Shown here in pieces: positions 23,413-36,299 of a stretch of DNA of 64,000 nt; position 1 is the stretch's first letter, and each line of letters opens with the position of its first letter. Source of the DNA: Garcia nutans (lineage: Eukaryota; Streptophyta; Magnoliopsida; Malpighiales; Euphorbiaceae); assembly GCA_947685225.1 (NCBI GenBank), contig CANTUV010000004.1, forward strand, positions 13,361,001-13,425,000. The letters are read 5' to 3'. The notes below the pieces were generated by a model that worked only from the letters and a program-made list of their open reading frames with translations, had not been told where the DNA came from and ran no database searches. The translations under genes and the position numbers were made by a program.

Positions 23413-25952
23413 TGTAATATCCCAAAGTATACCCTAAAAGTTTTGGAATACTTATTGTTATATTTGAATTAAATGTTATAAATGTATATGTTTAAATGGA
23501 AAGAGAAAAGAGGTAAGGGAAGAGTGTATATGTTGTATATATTGTGATATATAAAACATATACAAGTCAAAGAAATGGAAGTCAAAAGAAGATAAATTAA
23601 TTATTTTAAATTAATTAATTAATAGGAAATTGGATTAATGAGTGGAAGAGGATATTTTAGAGTATTTTAACATTAAAATACTTGGTGGATTTTAAAAGGT
23701 GGTTTAAGTGGTTAGTAAGTATTTGACTTTGTTATTATTCTTTCTTCTTCTTCTTTTCTTTTCCTTCATGGCCGGCGCCCTCCAAAGTAAGAGAGAAAGA
23801 GAGTTTTTGATTTTCCAAGATCAAGATTGAAGGATGTTTCAAGTGATCAAGTTGGAAATCTAAGAAGTTTCATCAACTTTGGTAAGTTTTCCACTTGATT
23901 TTCTTATTTTCTTTTAAGTTGTATTGGAGTTTGATGGTTGATTATTGTTAGTATGAGTATGTTTGTTTGTGGTGTGTTTGAGAGTGTTGGGTTTAATTGA
24001 TTGTGATTTTGGGGTTGAATTGAAGAGAAGGAGTTAGGTTTGGTGTTGGAAGAGTAAGAGTTGTGTTTATGTTATGGTTGTGAATTGGTAATTGATGTAA
24101 ATATTGAGTTTGATCAATTATTATCTTAGATTTTCTATATGTTGTGTGTAATGAAGTTAAAAGCATAGAATACATGAGTTTAATCCGAAGCAGAGGCAAA
24201 ATGAATGCCACGGTCGTGTCAAGTGTGTGCCACGGTCGTGGCAAATGAGTGCCACAGTCGTGGCATGTGAGGGACACGACCATGGGATTGAATGTGTGAC
24301 TGTGTCTTCAAAAATTTTGATACAGCAGAGTAAGTTCCAATGCCACGCCCGTGGCCCTTGAAGGCCACGACCGTGGGGGGTTTTAAAGCAAAGTGGACAG
24401 ACTCGTTTGCTATCCCACAGTCGTGGGATTGTGAGGCCACGCCCGTGGGGACCTATATAGTGGTTCTGGCTTGTAATTTGTGATCTACAGGCCTAGTATG
24501 AGAATAATAGGTGAATAATTGTATTGAAATTCCTGTGTATCTATAAGTAAGTGTGTATTATTCCTTTTGGATTAGGTTGTGAAGAGGTTGAGTTGCCCTA
24601 ATCCAAGTAGTGAAGAATTCTTGGAAGAGGAAGTGTATAGATTGGTGTGAGTTGCTCTTGAGGTAAGTACAAACTTACATGGTTGCATACATTTACAAGA
24701 TTTTGAGACTTAACACATTTGGTTGTAAATGTTTTAAGTAATATATTTCATTGTTAATATATTGAATTAATGTTATGATTTGCATAATGTGAAAGATATG
24801 ATGATCATTCAAAATGTATGTTCAATGCAATTGGTTGTGTATACTTTAATGATGAGATGTGAAGCCATTGTTGTTGGCTATGATAATGCAAATGAAATAA
24901 TTGGGGCATGATTGCTTAGTTTAATTATGAGTAATGAAATGAGAAATGAAATGAGAAATGAATTGTGAAAGAGATTGATAATGAAATAAATGAATTAAAT
25001 GTGTGCCTAGTATGTTATTCAATTTTCAGAGTTCTGGGTTTGGCGGCATGCCTATGAATTGCTGGACAGGTGAAAAGACCGGGTCGTAAGCCGAGTCCAG
25101 CTGATAAATGTGAAATATGATGTTTTTGGGGTGAAAAGACCGGGTCATAAGCCTCAAAAACAGTAACAGTCTAGCCGGGTTGAGGACCAAGATACTAGGG
25201 CCCTAGGGTCTAGCCGGGTTGAGGTCCAAGAGATTGGGTCTGTTACATTATCCATGGATAGATATATATATATATATATATGTATATCGCCTACGGGCTT
25301 GATGATTGTGATTATGGACCAAAGCAGTAACTCTGAATTTTGAATAACATATTAGATCCTTTTTGGGCCCATGCTTGTCTTTGTTTCAATGTGAATAATA
25401 AATGGTAAAATAATTAAATAAGATAATGAAATGTATTGTTATGAAATATATCATTTTTGAATATGATCTCTATTGCTTGAAGGTATGACATTGACATTGC
25501 ATTAAAGCATATTGTTATTTCGGTTTTATCACTAAGCCTATGGCTTAGCGCGATTGTGGTTCATCGCGTAGGTGACAGGGAAGAACCGGAGAATCGAGTC
25601 TAGACTTTGAAGTGTTGATTGTGGGCTTAAAGATCAGAGACGAACTGCCAAGCATGTATAAACTTTATATTTTGTAAACATGGATTTTGATGTATTTATA
25701 TATGTAAATACCACTACATTTTCCGCTGCATAATGAATAAATATTTTATCTAGTATAGTTTATAATATAATATGAAGTATTTTAAGTTTTCTTATATTAT
25801 TGCAGAAGAAGATAAAAATTGGTTATATATATATTTTTGCTAAATGAAAAGATTTGTTTATCGAGTAAATCGTGACACTCCTGTATCTAGTATACGTATA
25901 TTACAGGTGTAGTAGTATGTAGTGTGCGTATACGGGATATAGGGGTGTTACA
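23413..25952 (+). repeat. Tekay-1 3' LTR
   Basis: 2540 bp, aligned end to end with 16009-18547 with scattered substitutions and one short AT-repeat length change. Ends GGGTGTTACA, followed by the GTATT duplication. Confidence 0.95.
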
Positions 25953-26620
25953 GTATTAAACCAATTTTGGATAATAGAATCCAATGAGAGTATGAAGTAC
26001 CTTAGAGTTTGAGGCTTAGTAGCTCGGGCAGACTGCATAGCAGTGATATACTGCTTCACATGGAGGTGAGGATTTTCGGTTCCATCAAACTTTATAAAGG
26101 ATGGCACCTTGAACTTGTATGGAACCTCTTCATCTAACTCAAACAATTTGTCAACCTCGAACATTTCTTAGGTTTTCAACTTCTTTTCAAACTTCTTTTC
26201 CAGATCAGCAATCATCTTTTCAACACCTAAAGTTTCAGTTTTCTCCACAATTGATCTTTCAACAATCTTCGGCTCTTTCTTCTTGTCTTGAGGATCATAG
26301 AAGTATTGAGCCCAATCGTGGTCATAATCAATGATCACCTTATCATCATCAAAAGCCACTTCACCAACTTTAGCCTTCACCTTATCTTTCTTGGTGCTCA
26401 CGAATGCTTCGGCATTATTCCCAAACATTGTAGTCATCTGATTCTTCATAATCTCAGTTAGGGCCCCCTTTAGTTCTTCCATTTTAGCATTGAGGGCATT
26501 GTCCACCATTCTTTGAATTTGTTCGAGCTCCATTACTTTTGGTGAAAAAGTGATTGAGTCGCTGCTAGATTCTTCATCTCCGGCGTAGGTCACATTATCG
26601 TAAGCTTTTGAACTATCTTA
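25953..26620 (-). pseudogene. Tat gag, N-terminal half
   Basis: Minus-strand frames carry SSSDSITFSPKVMELEQIQR with a helical segment (26593-26168) and, after an in-frame TAA at about 26168, KFKVPSFIKFDGTENPHLHV, then AMQSA and the start of the WF motif (26164-25953). This is the conserved gag region of Tat elements (P.F..Y.G..DP..H...Y...M). It stops at the Tekay-1 insertion and continues at 16008. No ATG is visible in frame upstream of 26593, so the normal start may be lost. Confidence 0.8.
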
Positions 26621-27682
26621 ATCCAGGGCTGTGAGCTAGAAAGGATTAATGATATGTGATGCAAATGTATGTATGCATGTATGCACAAACAATAAACAAA
26701 CAAGGTTCCTTCCAACCTTATAACATTCACACACGAATGGCGAGTCTCTTTTCCTGGGTAATATGGTTAACAAAATACCAACATGGGGTATCTTATTTTC
26801 GAATAATTCCCTCGAACATTTCAACCAATATTTATATTTTCAAAAATGGAAATCAGTTCATGATAATTCCTTTTAATTAGGTTTTAATCCATTCAACCAA
26901 CTAAAGTAGCTTTTATGCAATATTATATTAAAACTAAATTAAGAGGTTTATTATAAATAGATTTCTCACTTTAAAAAAGTAACTAATGATTCATGCCAAA
27001 AACAAGCCCATGGTTAATAATTCTTAGTATAAACTAGGCTCATAATTAATTTTTGGTATTTCCATAATTGACCTAAATATTCGTAAGCTCTTTGTAAGAA
27101 AAGGTTCGGTGAAATGCAAAATTAATTTTGTTTGAAAAACCCATTGTAAAAAGATTTTAGAAAAAATGGATTTTGGGCTTTGTATTTGGGTCATTAGAAA
27201 AGAATTTTTGATTTATTTTTTAGAAAAGTTTTATGTCCAAAGACCATCTTAAAAAATCTTGAAAATAGCTTTGGTCTTTTGGACTTTAAAGAAAAATTTA
27301 TTTTGAGCTTACAATGTACTTAGATCATATTAGAAAAGGAATAAACCAAATAATCATGATTTAAGCCAAGATAAATTAACCATAGTCAAACAACAAGCAT
27401 TTGGGGTAAAAACCTAAGGAAAGTAACTAGGCCAATTACATAAGCTTTAGTCTTTGGGTTAAAAGTCTTAGGTTCCCATAGCATGTATATACCAAAAGGT
27501 ACAAGGCTATGAGTGGTTATGCCATACTCGATCTTCATACCTTGAGTGAAAGTAAGGTATCCCTCACATAACACAACACGGGTAACACGGGCATCCTAAC
27601 TCACGCATACGATGCAATGGATAATATCATGATAAGAAAGAATAGAATAATATAATGACCAACATAATCAACTTCTATTATT
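26621..27682 (-). other. Tat 5' leader, non-coding
   Basis: Between the primer-binding-like site and gag. AT-rich, with no coding frame, promoter or repeat that I can support. Confidence 0.55.
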
Positions 27683-27698
27683 CCCAGTGAGGTTGCCA
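27683..27698 (-). other. Probable primer-binding site of the Tat element
   Basis: Minus-strand TGGCAACCTCACTGGG lies one base from the LTR end at 27700. It resembles the TGGCGAC...CTGGGGA type of site used by Ogre/Tat elements, which I recall as pairing with tRNA-Arg. The exact tRNA is not proven here. Confidence 0.55.
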
Positions 27699-28438
27699 CT
27701 GTGAGAGGGGATTTTTACCCCCACTCCCGGTAGAATGGTTCTTGCGACTTTAGCACTGTTTAGGCTCAGGGCCTTAGAGAACACGGGCCTAAGCCCGAAG
27801 AAAATGGAGTCGCCACCAGGATAGGCCGGGAAAAAAAAGGGGTGGATGACTCGATTCCTAAAAAATTCCCAACCCGTTAATGGGTTTGGAAATTTGGGCA
27901 TGTGTGGGAAAGGTAAGAAATGGCCCAGCACCCCCACAATGCCCAGTTCATTGGAACCGGCCTCCTTTGCAGGTCTTAATATTATAAAATTCTTAAATAT
28001 AATGATATTATCCATTCTACATGCAACAATTAAAATAAAGCTTCATTATATTAAAATGAAAGCAATGTCCAAACAATGCAAATAAATGGACACCCATCCG
28101 AGGATGGAAACATGTCCTTACATCGTCCATGTCTAAACTAAATAGGACTCCCACCGAAAGGTGGAAACGTGTCCTTTACATTGGTCCAAAAAAACTTTAA
28201 AATAAAATAAATTACATAAAGATTAAATAATGTGGTACCCAATCATGGAAACATACCTCTTACAATTTTAACAAATAATAATAATAATAATAATAATAAT
28301 AAAGAAATCATCCATCCATGATAAACAAATCAAATATTGAAATTAAATAAATCAATCATCAAAACATATAATAAACTAAATAATGAAATTTAAAATTAAA
28401 TAAAGTAATAAATGTATAAATTTAGGGTTTTAGAATTT

Positions 28439-31183
28439 TGTAACACCCCTTCCCGACCTATAATAAGCCGAGGAGGAATGCTACATCAAGATACGAGCTC
28501 TGGTTATGTCAGCTTACTTAATGTTCCTTATAAAAATTTTTCAAAAAAAAAAATTTGACGGAGTCTCCCTTAAAATTCTAGGTCCCAAGTGTCGACAAAA
28601 CTGATTTTTCTTATATTTGAAAAACATTTTGTTTCACAATTCAACTCAAGTACACTCCCAATAATCCACCCTTATAACCTCAACTACAATCCTGCAAGAA
28701 GAATTCACACTTCTATATTCACAATCCAACTCAATTTAAAACCATACAGTTATTATACATTACTAGATTTATAATAGAGTTCAAACCATAATACATTAAT
28801 TTAAATAACATTTACAAAGTCATTATCTTTATTAAAACTTCATTTATACATATAAATACTCTCTCGTCAGAAATACATCATAATTAAAATTTATACATGT
28901 ATGCATAACCCTCTAGTTGGTCTCGACAAACTTTACTCTTCTTGTGGCATAACAAAAGACTTCATATCTTCCATCTAAATACCTGCGCAAATAAACACCC
29001 GCGCTAAGCCCGAGAGCTTAGTAGTACAAATGAATAATATAAACATACAATACAGAAATTCTAACGTATATCCATATACTAACTTTAAGTACTGTTAGTT
29101 TCTTATCGTAGTTTCCCTTTTCAATTACACTTTACACATATCTCAACTAATCTCATATATTACATACATGCATACATATCAATAACACCAACCACAATTC
29201 CATCACTACTACTCACAAGGAACATATCAATATACATATTACATAACATATTTCATAACATTTCATTTCCAATTAAGGCAACTATAAATTTCATTATTCA
29301 TTCATTTCACGTTTCATAAACTACATCGAAAATCAAGACAGACCTGGGCCCAGAACACACTAATATGTTATTCAAAGTTCAGAGTTACTGCTTTGATCCA
29401 TAATCACAATAATCAAGCCCGTAGGCAACATATATCATATCTCTATCCATAGATAGTGTAACAGACCCAGTCTCTTGGACCATCAACCCGACTAATCGAG
29501 AAGATCCTCAACCCGGCAAGACTGTTACTTTTCATATATTTCACATTTATAATTCATATAGTGTAACAGACCCAGTCTCTTGGACCATCAACTCAACAAC
29601 TTGAGGAGATCCTCAACCCGGCTAGACTGTTAACACTTCATATGTTATAGGCATGCCGTCAAATCCAGAACTCTGAAAGTTGAATTAACATATTAGACAC
29701 AACTCTTTTCATTTATATCTTTGTACATTTCTTTCTCAATTCATTTCATATTCAAAACAGGCAACCATGCCTCAATTATAATTCATTTACATTCTCATAG
29801 CCAACACAATGGCTTCACATCTCATTTGATTCATCATAGCCAATCACAATGGCTTCACCTCTTATCATATTTCAATTCACATTATAGCACTTCATCATTC
29901 AAGTATACATAAACAATTATATTGAGCATATATCTTAAATTCATCATCATATAATCAACATGTCTATTTATTTCATTTCAATCATTATTACCAACCACAA
30001 TTACAATACATTTCATCATTTCTCAAAACACATTAGCACAATTCATCATTACAATATTTATCATAACAAATTGCATTGTACATACCTATTTGAATGATCT
30101 TCATATCTTTCACATCATCCAATCATAACCTTAATCAAATTATATTGACAATATAGTAATTCACTTAACACATTTACAAACAAATGTGTTAAGTCTTAAT
30201 TCATGTAAATAAGTGCAATCATATAAACTTTGTACTTACCTTAAAACCAACTTACACCACTCTATACACCTACTCTTCCAAGAATCCTCAACACTAAGAT
30301 TAGGGCAATTCAACCTCTTCACAACCTAATCCAAAAGGAATATTAGCAAAATGACCATATGAATAGTAAATTCTGGTTTTAGACTAAATTTTATCCTTAT
30401 TTTGAAAATTTGTATAAAATAATATACTTTACTAAAAACTCTAAAATTTTTACAGAACTTAATTTTACATCTTAAAATCATTCCTTTAAAATTTCAGATC
30501 AAACTGAACACAAAATCTTGGTCAAATAGTTCACCCAAACAGACTGCCCCAATTGCCCTGCATCCTGGCAGCAGTTCTAAACTTTGTGAATTCCATAAAT
30601 TAAATTCAATCAACCTGGTTCCAAATTATTTTTCTCAAATACTAGACTCATTAAGCAACAACATATCCAAAATTCAATTGAATATAAATTTTCTACATTT
30701 TATTAAAAATCCCGAAATATAGCTGTCTCAGTTAAGGTACCTGCTGGAACAGATCTAATAAAAATAATCTTTCCAAAATCATAACCATTCCAAAATCGAA
30801 TCAACATATTTTTCAGTCATTCTAGACTCATAGAGTCACAACATATCAAAAATTCACTTCAAGAACATTTTTCTATAATTAATTAAAAATCGTACAAGTC
30901 ACAGCCTTTACTAATTGTAAAACAGAAAAGAAATTCCACTAAACACAACTCTTGCTCTTCAATCACCAACACCAACCTAATTAAATCAAACATACTCCAA
31001 CATACTACAATAATACAACCCTAATTTCAATTATCAACAATCAAACCTTCATACAACTTCAAATAAACCAAAGAAATCAAGAAAGAGAACTTACTTGGAT
31101 TTTTAGCCAAATCTTTACTATCCACTTGAAATCCTTAAGTATTTGGTGTAAATAAAAGCAAAATCACCTCCTTCTCTCTCTAG

Positions 31184-31241
<58 letters not shown>

Positions 31242-31310
31242 CCAAAAAGAAGAAGAAGAAGAAGAACACGTTTTTTTTTTCCTTTTCTTCTCTTCTTATT
31301 CTTATCTCAA

Positions 31311-31343
<33 letters not shown>

Positions 31344-31672
31344 CAATAATAATAAAAACAATAAATCTCCACCACACACTCTCTTCCAACTTTTGACTTT
31401 CTTTTCTCTTTTTCTTTTTGTCCTTATCACCATAATTATTAATTAATTAATTATAAAAATATATACATAACTCACTTTCCCTACACCACTTTATATCCCA
31501 TGTATATGTGATGTATATGTATATATCTTTTATATGGTATTTATATTCCCATATTTCCTTATATATATATCATCTTATAATATTTCCCCTTTTTACTTCC
31601 ATTAAACATATACATTAACTCCAAATATAACAATAATTCCAAAACTTTTAGGGTATAGTTTGGGATATTACA
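28439..31672 (-). mobile_element. Solo LTR, Tekay-related, 3.2 kb (TSD AATTT)
   Basis: On the minus strand it begins TGTAATATCCC and ends GGGGTGTTACA, flanked by AATTT on both sides (28434-28438 and 31673-31677). There is no internal region. It holds conserved Tekay LTR landmarks in order: a GTAAGTTC donor near 31092, a TTTTGGATTAG acceptor near 30330, a GTAAGTAC donor near 30236 and a TTGCGCAG acceptor near 28985. It also has GTAACAG...CTGTTAC units near 29457 and 29558. It lacks the CACG palindromic array. It arose by recombination between the two LTRs of a former full element. Confidence 0.9.
31186..31239. repeat. (CT)n microsatellite
   Basis: 27 uninterrupted TC dinucleotides inside the solo LTR, near its splice-donor-like site. 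It reads as (GA)n on the element's own strand. Confidence 0.95.
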
Positions 31673-32460
31673 AATTTTAATAACCAAATTAGGGTTTTTA
31701 AATAAAGGGAGTTAAACACAAAGACTTATAATGTAACATCCCAAATTCCAGATTGGTAAGAAACAGACATTGAGGATATGAATTAGGCTTAGAGCAAAGG
31801 AGTTTAGAACATGACCTATAAATTGAACTCGAATTTCATCCAAGTCAATGACAGAATTAGAGAGTCTCAAAGAAGACTTAATTGTTTATTTGTCTCTTAG
31901 ATAGACGTATAACTTAAAATTACTCAATTTGGAGTTGTACAGAATAAGATATGATGGATTTACTAGACAATGTGCAAGCTGCCTCAGGACAGCATAGTAG
32001 GCTTGACTTCAAAGGACAGTCAAAAATCAGATATAGCTCAGATCGACCTCAAATTTTGATACAATATATCCCCGGATGTCTAGTTTCAGTGGGAATAAGA
32101 ATTACTTAATTTGGAGTTGTGAGTAAAAAGATATTAATAAAGAAAGACAGCAAGGTCAAGAAGGGATATCAAAAGGACCTAAGTGGAAATTTCTCAAAAG
32201 TTAGGGGCAACTATGTAAACTTAAAAATTAAGTGTCGGAAGTTCTTAATAGTGCCCATATCCAACCCCGGAAGAATATTCTTGAGATTAATCGGGTCATA
32301 ACCGTGGGTTTCAATTTTTCCTGAATACGCACGGTTTGTAAGTTACGGGCGATTTTCCGATAAGGACATTTTGGACATTTCCACTGGAGGGGCAATTTTG
32401 TTATTAAATATAACTTTGGGGGCAAAATTTAAAAGAACAAAAAGCCACTTTCAAGTGGCC

Positions 32461-32748
32461 AAATCCTAGCCATTAAATCCAAATGTGTTGGACAAATCAT
32501 GGCCATTGAAAATAAACCAAATCCTAGCCATTAAATCCAAATGTGTTGGACAAATCATGGCCATTGAAAATAAACCAAATCCTAGCCATTAAATCCAAAT
32601 GTGTTGGACAAATCATGGCCATTGAAAATAAACCAAATCCTAGCCATTAAATCCAAATGTGTTGGACAAATCATGGCCATTGAAAATAAACCAAATCCTA
32701 GCCATTAAATCCAAATGTGTTGGACAAATCATGGCCATTGAAAATAAA
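32461..32748. repeat. Five-copy 58-bp tandem repeat
   Basis: Units begin AAATCCTAGCCATTAAATCC at 32461, 32519, 32577, 32635 and 32693. The copies look identical apart from the end of the last one, so the amplification is recent compared with the rest of the LTR. Confidence 0.95.
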
Positions 32749-34204
32749 TAAATTAATTAAATGGAAATTAAATTATAAATAACTAATTATGGTCTTCCAA
32801 ACACAAGTAAGGATCAAAAAGACACCACCATCACCACTTTTCTTCTTCTTTAAGTCGTGCTCCCCCTCCCTTCCATTTTCAAGGAGACAAGTTTCAAGTC
32901 CAAGACATTTCTCAAGTGAAATTCAATAGGAAATAAGGTAAGATACCATCGTAAGTCTTATTCTTTCATTAGAATTAGGTATTAGGCTATGTTTAGGAAG
33001 ATTTGATATTATGTTCATGTTGGGAAAGAATTAGTAAGTTGATGATTATGGTGAAAAATGATAAACTACTTAAAGGAAATGATGAAAATGGTGATTATTA
33101 GTAAGAATAAGTAAAGGATTGTTAGAAAATCATAAGGTAGCATCATGTTCATATCTAGGGTTTGTTCTTACATATGTGACATATTAAATTCATAGGAAAT
33201 CAAGGAGATTAGAGAGGAAAGGAAGTGAAATAGATAAGAAGAGCAAGGAAAAGCAAGGTTTGGTACTTTACCTTTGAATAATTACTTTTGATTTGGTGCT
33301 TTACCATAAAAGAAACTCTATTTGCTTACAAACTTTGGTTTATGGAAGTTTTGAAGTTGATGTTTAAATATATTGATTGAGTTTAAATTAAATATTTGAG
33401 TTATGTTCTTGTTTTCTTATGGCAATTTGGGTTGTAAAATTTAATTGAAACCAAATGTTTTGAGAAAATTTGGAAAGTTGATTTGGTAAGTTGTTTGGAC
33501 TTTAATTAGTTTGATTTGAGTTAAACATGCAAAAATTGTTAAAAGGAAGTGTTTGAATCTTCACTTTACTATTAAAGAAGCCTTAATATTGATTTGCAAA
33601 AGAAAAATAAACTATCCTATGCATTTCAAATGTTTGGGCCGAAATGGTCCCAAAGTGACAGCTTCTGGACTATTTTTGGGAAAATTGTTTGGGGCAGCAA
33701 ACGAATGAATTTTTCAACGAAATTTTACATGCAATTAGTAAACATATGAAATAAGTTTTCTATAAAAATTTCAGCCAAAAATAAGATCATTTACTTGGTC
33801 AAATACATGACTGAAGTGGACTAAAGTTTTGACGAAAACCCAGATTTTACTATTCATTTAGTCATGTCATTTTGCGTTGCCGATTTTTCTCGCCGCAACA
33901 CTATTCATTTGGTCAATTTGGGATATTTTGAGGAATGCTTTGAAATGTTTAATATGTTTATTGTGGTTATTAAATATGCGAAAAAGGGGAATGGTTTAAC
34001 TAAAGAATGTGTTGTGCGGCATAAATGGCAAAGTGCGATGGGAATTTAAAATGATTTCGCGAGTCATTCTAAAATGAGGTTTGAGACTTAAATTGAATCA
34101 TTTAAATCTTTATGCTCTACTGGATAGTGGGAGTGGTAGATAAGGGTATGGTGCACTATACTAACGCATGCAGTACTGCTCATCATTGTGATATGATATT
34201 TTAT

Positions 34205-34395
34205 TCAGTGGGGAGGCCACTGAAGCCAATGGGGAGGCCCATTGGTTAACCAGGATGGGGAGGCCCATTCCTGTGATCTGATATCGGTGGCCACTGAAGC
34301 CAATGGGGAGGCCCATTGGTTAACCAGGATGGGGAGGCCCATTCCTGTGATTTGATATCGGTGGGGAGGCCCACCTATGTTACAGTGGGGAGGCC
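34205..34395. repeat. GGGGAGGCCCA repeat block
   Basis: GTGGGGAGGCC-type motifs occur about eight times. A 74-bp segment starting GGCCACTGAAGCC is duplicated (34215 and 34289). Many motifs are near-palindromic (GTGGGGAGGCCCAC). Confidence 0.8.
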
Positions 34396-36143
34396 CACTG
34401 CCTTATCACTATGGTTCCCTATATACCAGTAGAGCCTGAATCAAAGACATATTATTTTTCGTTAAACTACGTATTGCAAAATGAGTTGATTTATGGTTTT
34501 TTTTTACATTTGTTGGAAGCATATTTACACTGAATGTACAAAAACTTCCATTGGTTTAAGGTTAGTTGAATTATGATTTAATTATTTCCTTTTATTGCGA
34601 ATACTTTCATATACTACTTTTATTTTTATTGGTAAAGTACCCACTGAGCGACAACGCTCAGCGAGTTAAGTTTTCCTTGACTCGTAGGTTCGGAGCAGTA
34701 GATAAATCTTGGGGAAGCAACGACCAGACCACAGCAAATCTCAGGGGTAGATCTTTTAGATCCATTATGAGTTAGCTAGTTGTGGCATGTATATGAATAA
34801 ATATAAAAGAGAATTTCTATGTTACAATGGTATGTTAGTAGTGTGTAATAATCATAAATCTTTACTTTATGTTATATTAGAAGTGTGAACTCTTCGTGCA
34901 GGTTTGTAGTTGAGGGTATAAGGTGGATTAATTGGGAGTGCATTAAATTTTATGGTATTCACATTGGTCTGTGTAAAATGTTTTCAAAAATCAGAAAAAC
35001 AAGTTTTGTCGACACTTGGGATCCAAATTTCTAGGCGAAACTATGGAAAAATATCTGTAAAAATCAGAACCAAAATTTGACTAAGTAAATTGGTAGCAAC
35101 GTTAGGATAGTGTGGCGCCTCTACTCAGCTTACATATGTAGGTTGGGAAGGGGTGTTACATATAATACACAAATAAATATTGACTCCTTCGACGAGCCCA
35201 TACAACGGTCCCGCATGTGAAAATAGGTTTTAGGGATGGTTTAAGGTTTATAGATGGGTTTAGGCCATGGTTTTGGGACTTAGGTTTTATAAGTTAGGGT
35301 TTAAGGTTTAGAAAATAAGATTTTGGTATTTTTATGAAAATAACAATAGGGTTTGAGTAAATTAGATTAGTGTTTTGATGATTATGTTAATGATTTAAAT
35401 TAAAACTTATGCTTACTGTATGAAAGAAATCAAGAAGAAGTTGAGTAATAAAAATGTTGTGATGATAGTTTTAAAAAGTGGAGGTGATTATTGATTTAAT
35501 AAATTGAATTTAGAAGAACTTACTTACGTGTGAAGGCTCCACCAAATTGAAGAAATTAAAATAAGCTACTACCTGCTTTAATACAAGATTTCGGGCAAAG
35601 TAAAATCAAGGCAATGCGTTGATTGCCTTTGTATAATTTTGTTTCCTTTGTTGCTTTCGTCTTCCTTGCTTTCTTTTCTTTGTCTTCCCTATTTTTCTAT
35701 GGTTTATGCCTCAAGTCTCAGAAAAAATTAAAAGTCCAAAATTTCTTTCAATAATTGTCACCCTCGTCCGTGTGTTTAATACTCTTATTTATAGAAAAAC
35801 AAAAAGACCTAATCCTATTTTAAATAAAAAATACCAATTGTTTAGGAAAAAAAATCATAAAACCATGTGAAACAAGGTTTGGTCAAAAATCGGCAGTGCG
35901 AGGGCAGCTGGGCCTGCGAGCTGGGCAAAATGTGCATTGCCCATTTTGTTGCTGCCGCGCCTCACTGGCCGATTAGTCCGATTTTTTATTATTTTATTAT
36001 TTTATTTTTTTTATTATTAAAAATAACTATTAAATATTATAAATATAAATATTATAAATAGTAGATAAAATAAATACCACAAAAATTATTTTGGACTGTT
36101 TAAAAACATCAGATTGGATTGGGTCAAAAATTAAGTATCTACA

Positions 36144-36294
36144 GTTGCCATCATCATCATCCCCTTCTTCATCTTTATCTCCATCCTCTTCTTCATCCCT
36201 TGGGTGAGAGACAACTGCTTCACCCACTTCTTCTTGAGGAGAGGTGCCATGGATTGAAGGAGATAAGCTTGGTTCATCATCAAAATATTTTGGT
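36144..36294 (-). pseudogene. C-terminal tail of the SIRE third ORF
   Basis: Minus-strand frame with KYFDDEPSLSPSIHG, then a run of D and E (DEEEDGDKDEEGDDDDGN), cut by the Tat insertion at 36143. It continues, in register, the frame that resumes at 37639 after the solo LTR. Confidence 0.55.
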
Positions 36295-36299
36295 AGTCC

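Larger units (their letters stand above)
16009..25952 (+). mobile_element. Complete but decayed Tekay chromovirus (Tekay-1)
   Basis: Has two LTRs of about 2.54 kb, a tRNA-Met primer-binding site, a polypurine tract and an exact GTATT target duplication (16004-16008 and 25953-25957). The coding region has at least nine stops and two frameshifts, so it is dead. The two LTRs are still highly similar by eye, suggesting a moderately recent insertion. It sits in the gag of the Tat element. Confidence 0.95.
31732..35160 (+). mobile_element. Solo LTR, Tekay-like but divergent, 3.4 kb (TSD TATAA)
   Basis: Runs from TGTAACATCCC to GGGTGTTACA with TATAA at 31727-31731 and 35161-35165. No coding frame. 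The ends match the gypsy type, but most of the inside does not align with the other LTRs. It includes a GTAAGATACC donor-like site near 32940, a perfect 58-bp tandem array and a G-rich repeated block. Confidence 0.85.
10583..36143 (-). mobile_element. Gag-only Tat-lineage Ty3/gypsy element
   Basis: Paired LTRs (10583-12121 and 27700-36143) bracket, on the minus strand, a primer-binding-like site, leader, a Tat-type gag, about 1.8 kb without coding capacity and a tandem repeat array. I find no protease, RT or integrase, so the element appears non-autonomous. It sits in the third ORF of the SIRE-like element. The flanks GTTAT and GTTGC match only in three of five bases, so the target duplication is decayed. 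It contains a complete Tekay insertion in gag and two solo LTRs in its right LTR. Confidence 0.75.
27700..36143 (-). repeat. Tat 5' LTR, interrupted by two solo LTRs
   Basis: Three pieces (27700-28438, 31673-31731, 35161-36143) together match the intact LTR at 10583-12121. The junctions fit exactly when one copy of each 5-bp duplication (AATTT and TATAA) is removed. The GC-rich patch recurs at about 35893-35970. Confidence 0.85.

Noticed and set aside
31180..31389. Minus-strand ORF with an RE-dipeptide run
   Set aside because: It is a translation of the (CT)n microsatellite and an ATA repeat.
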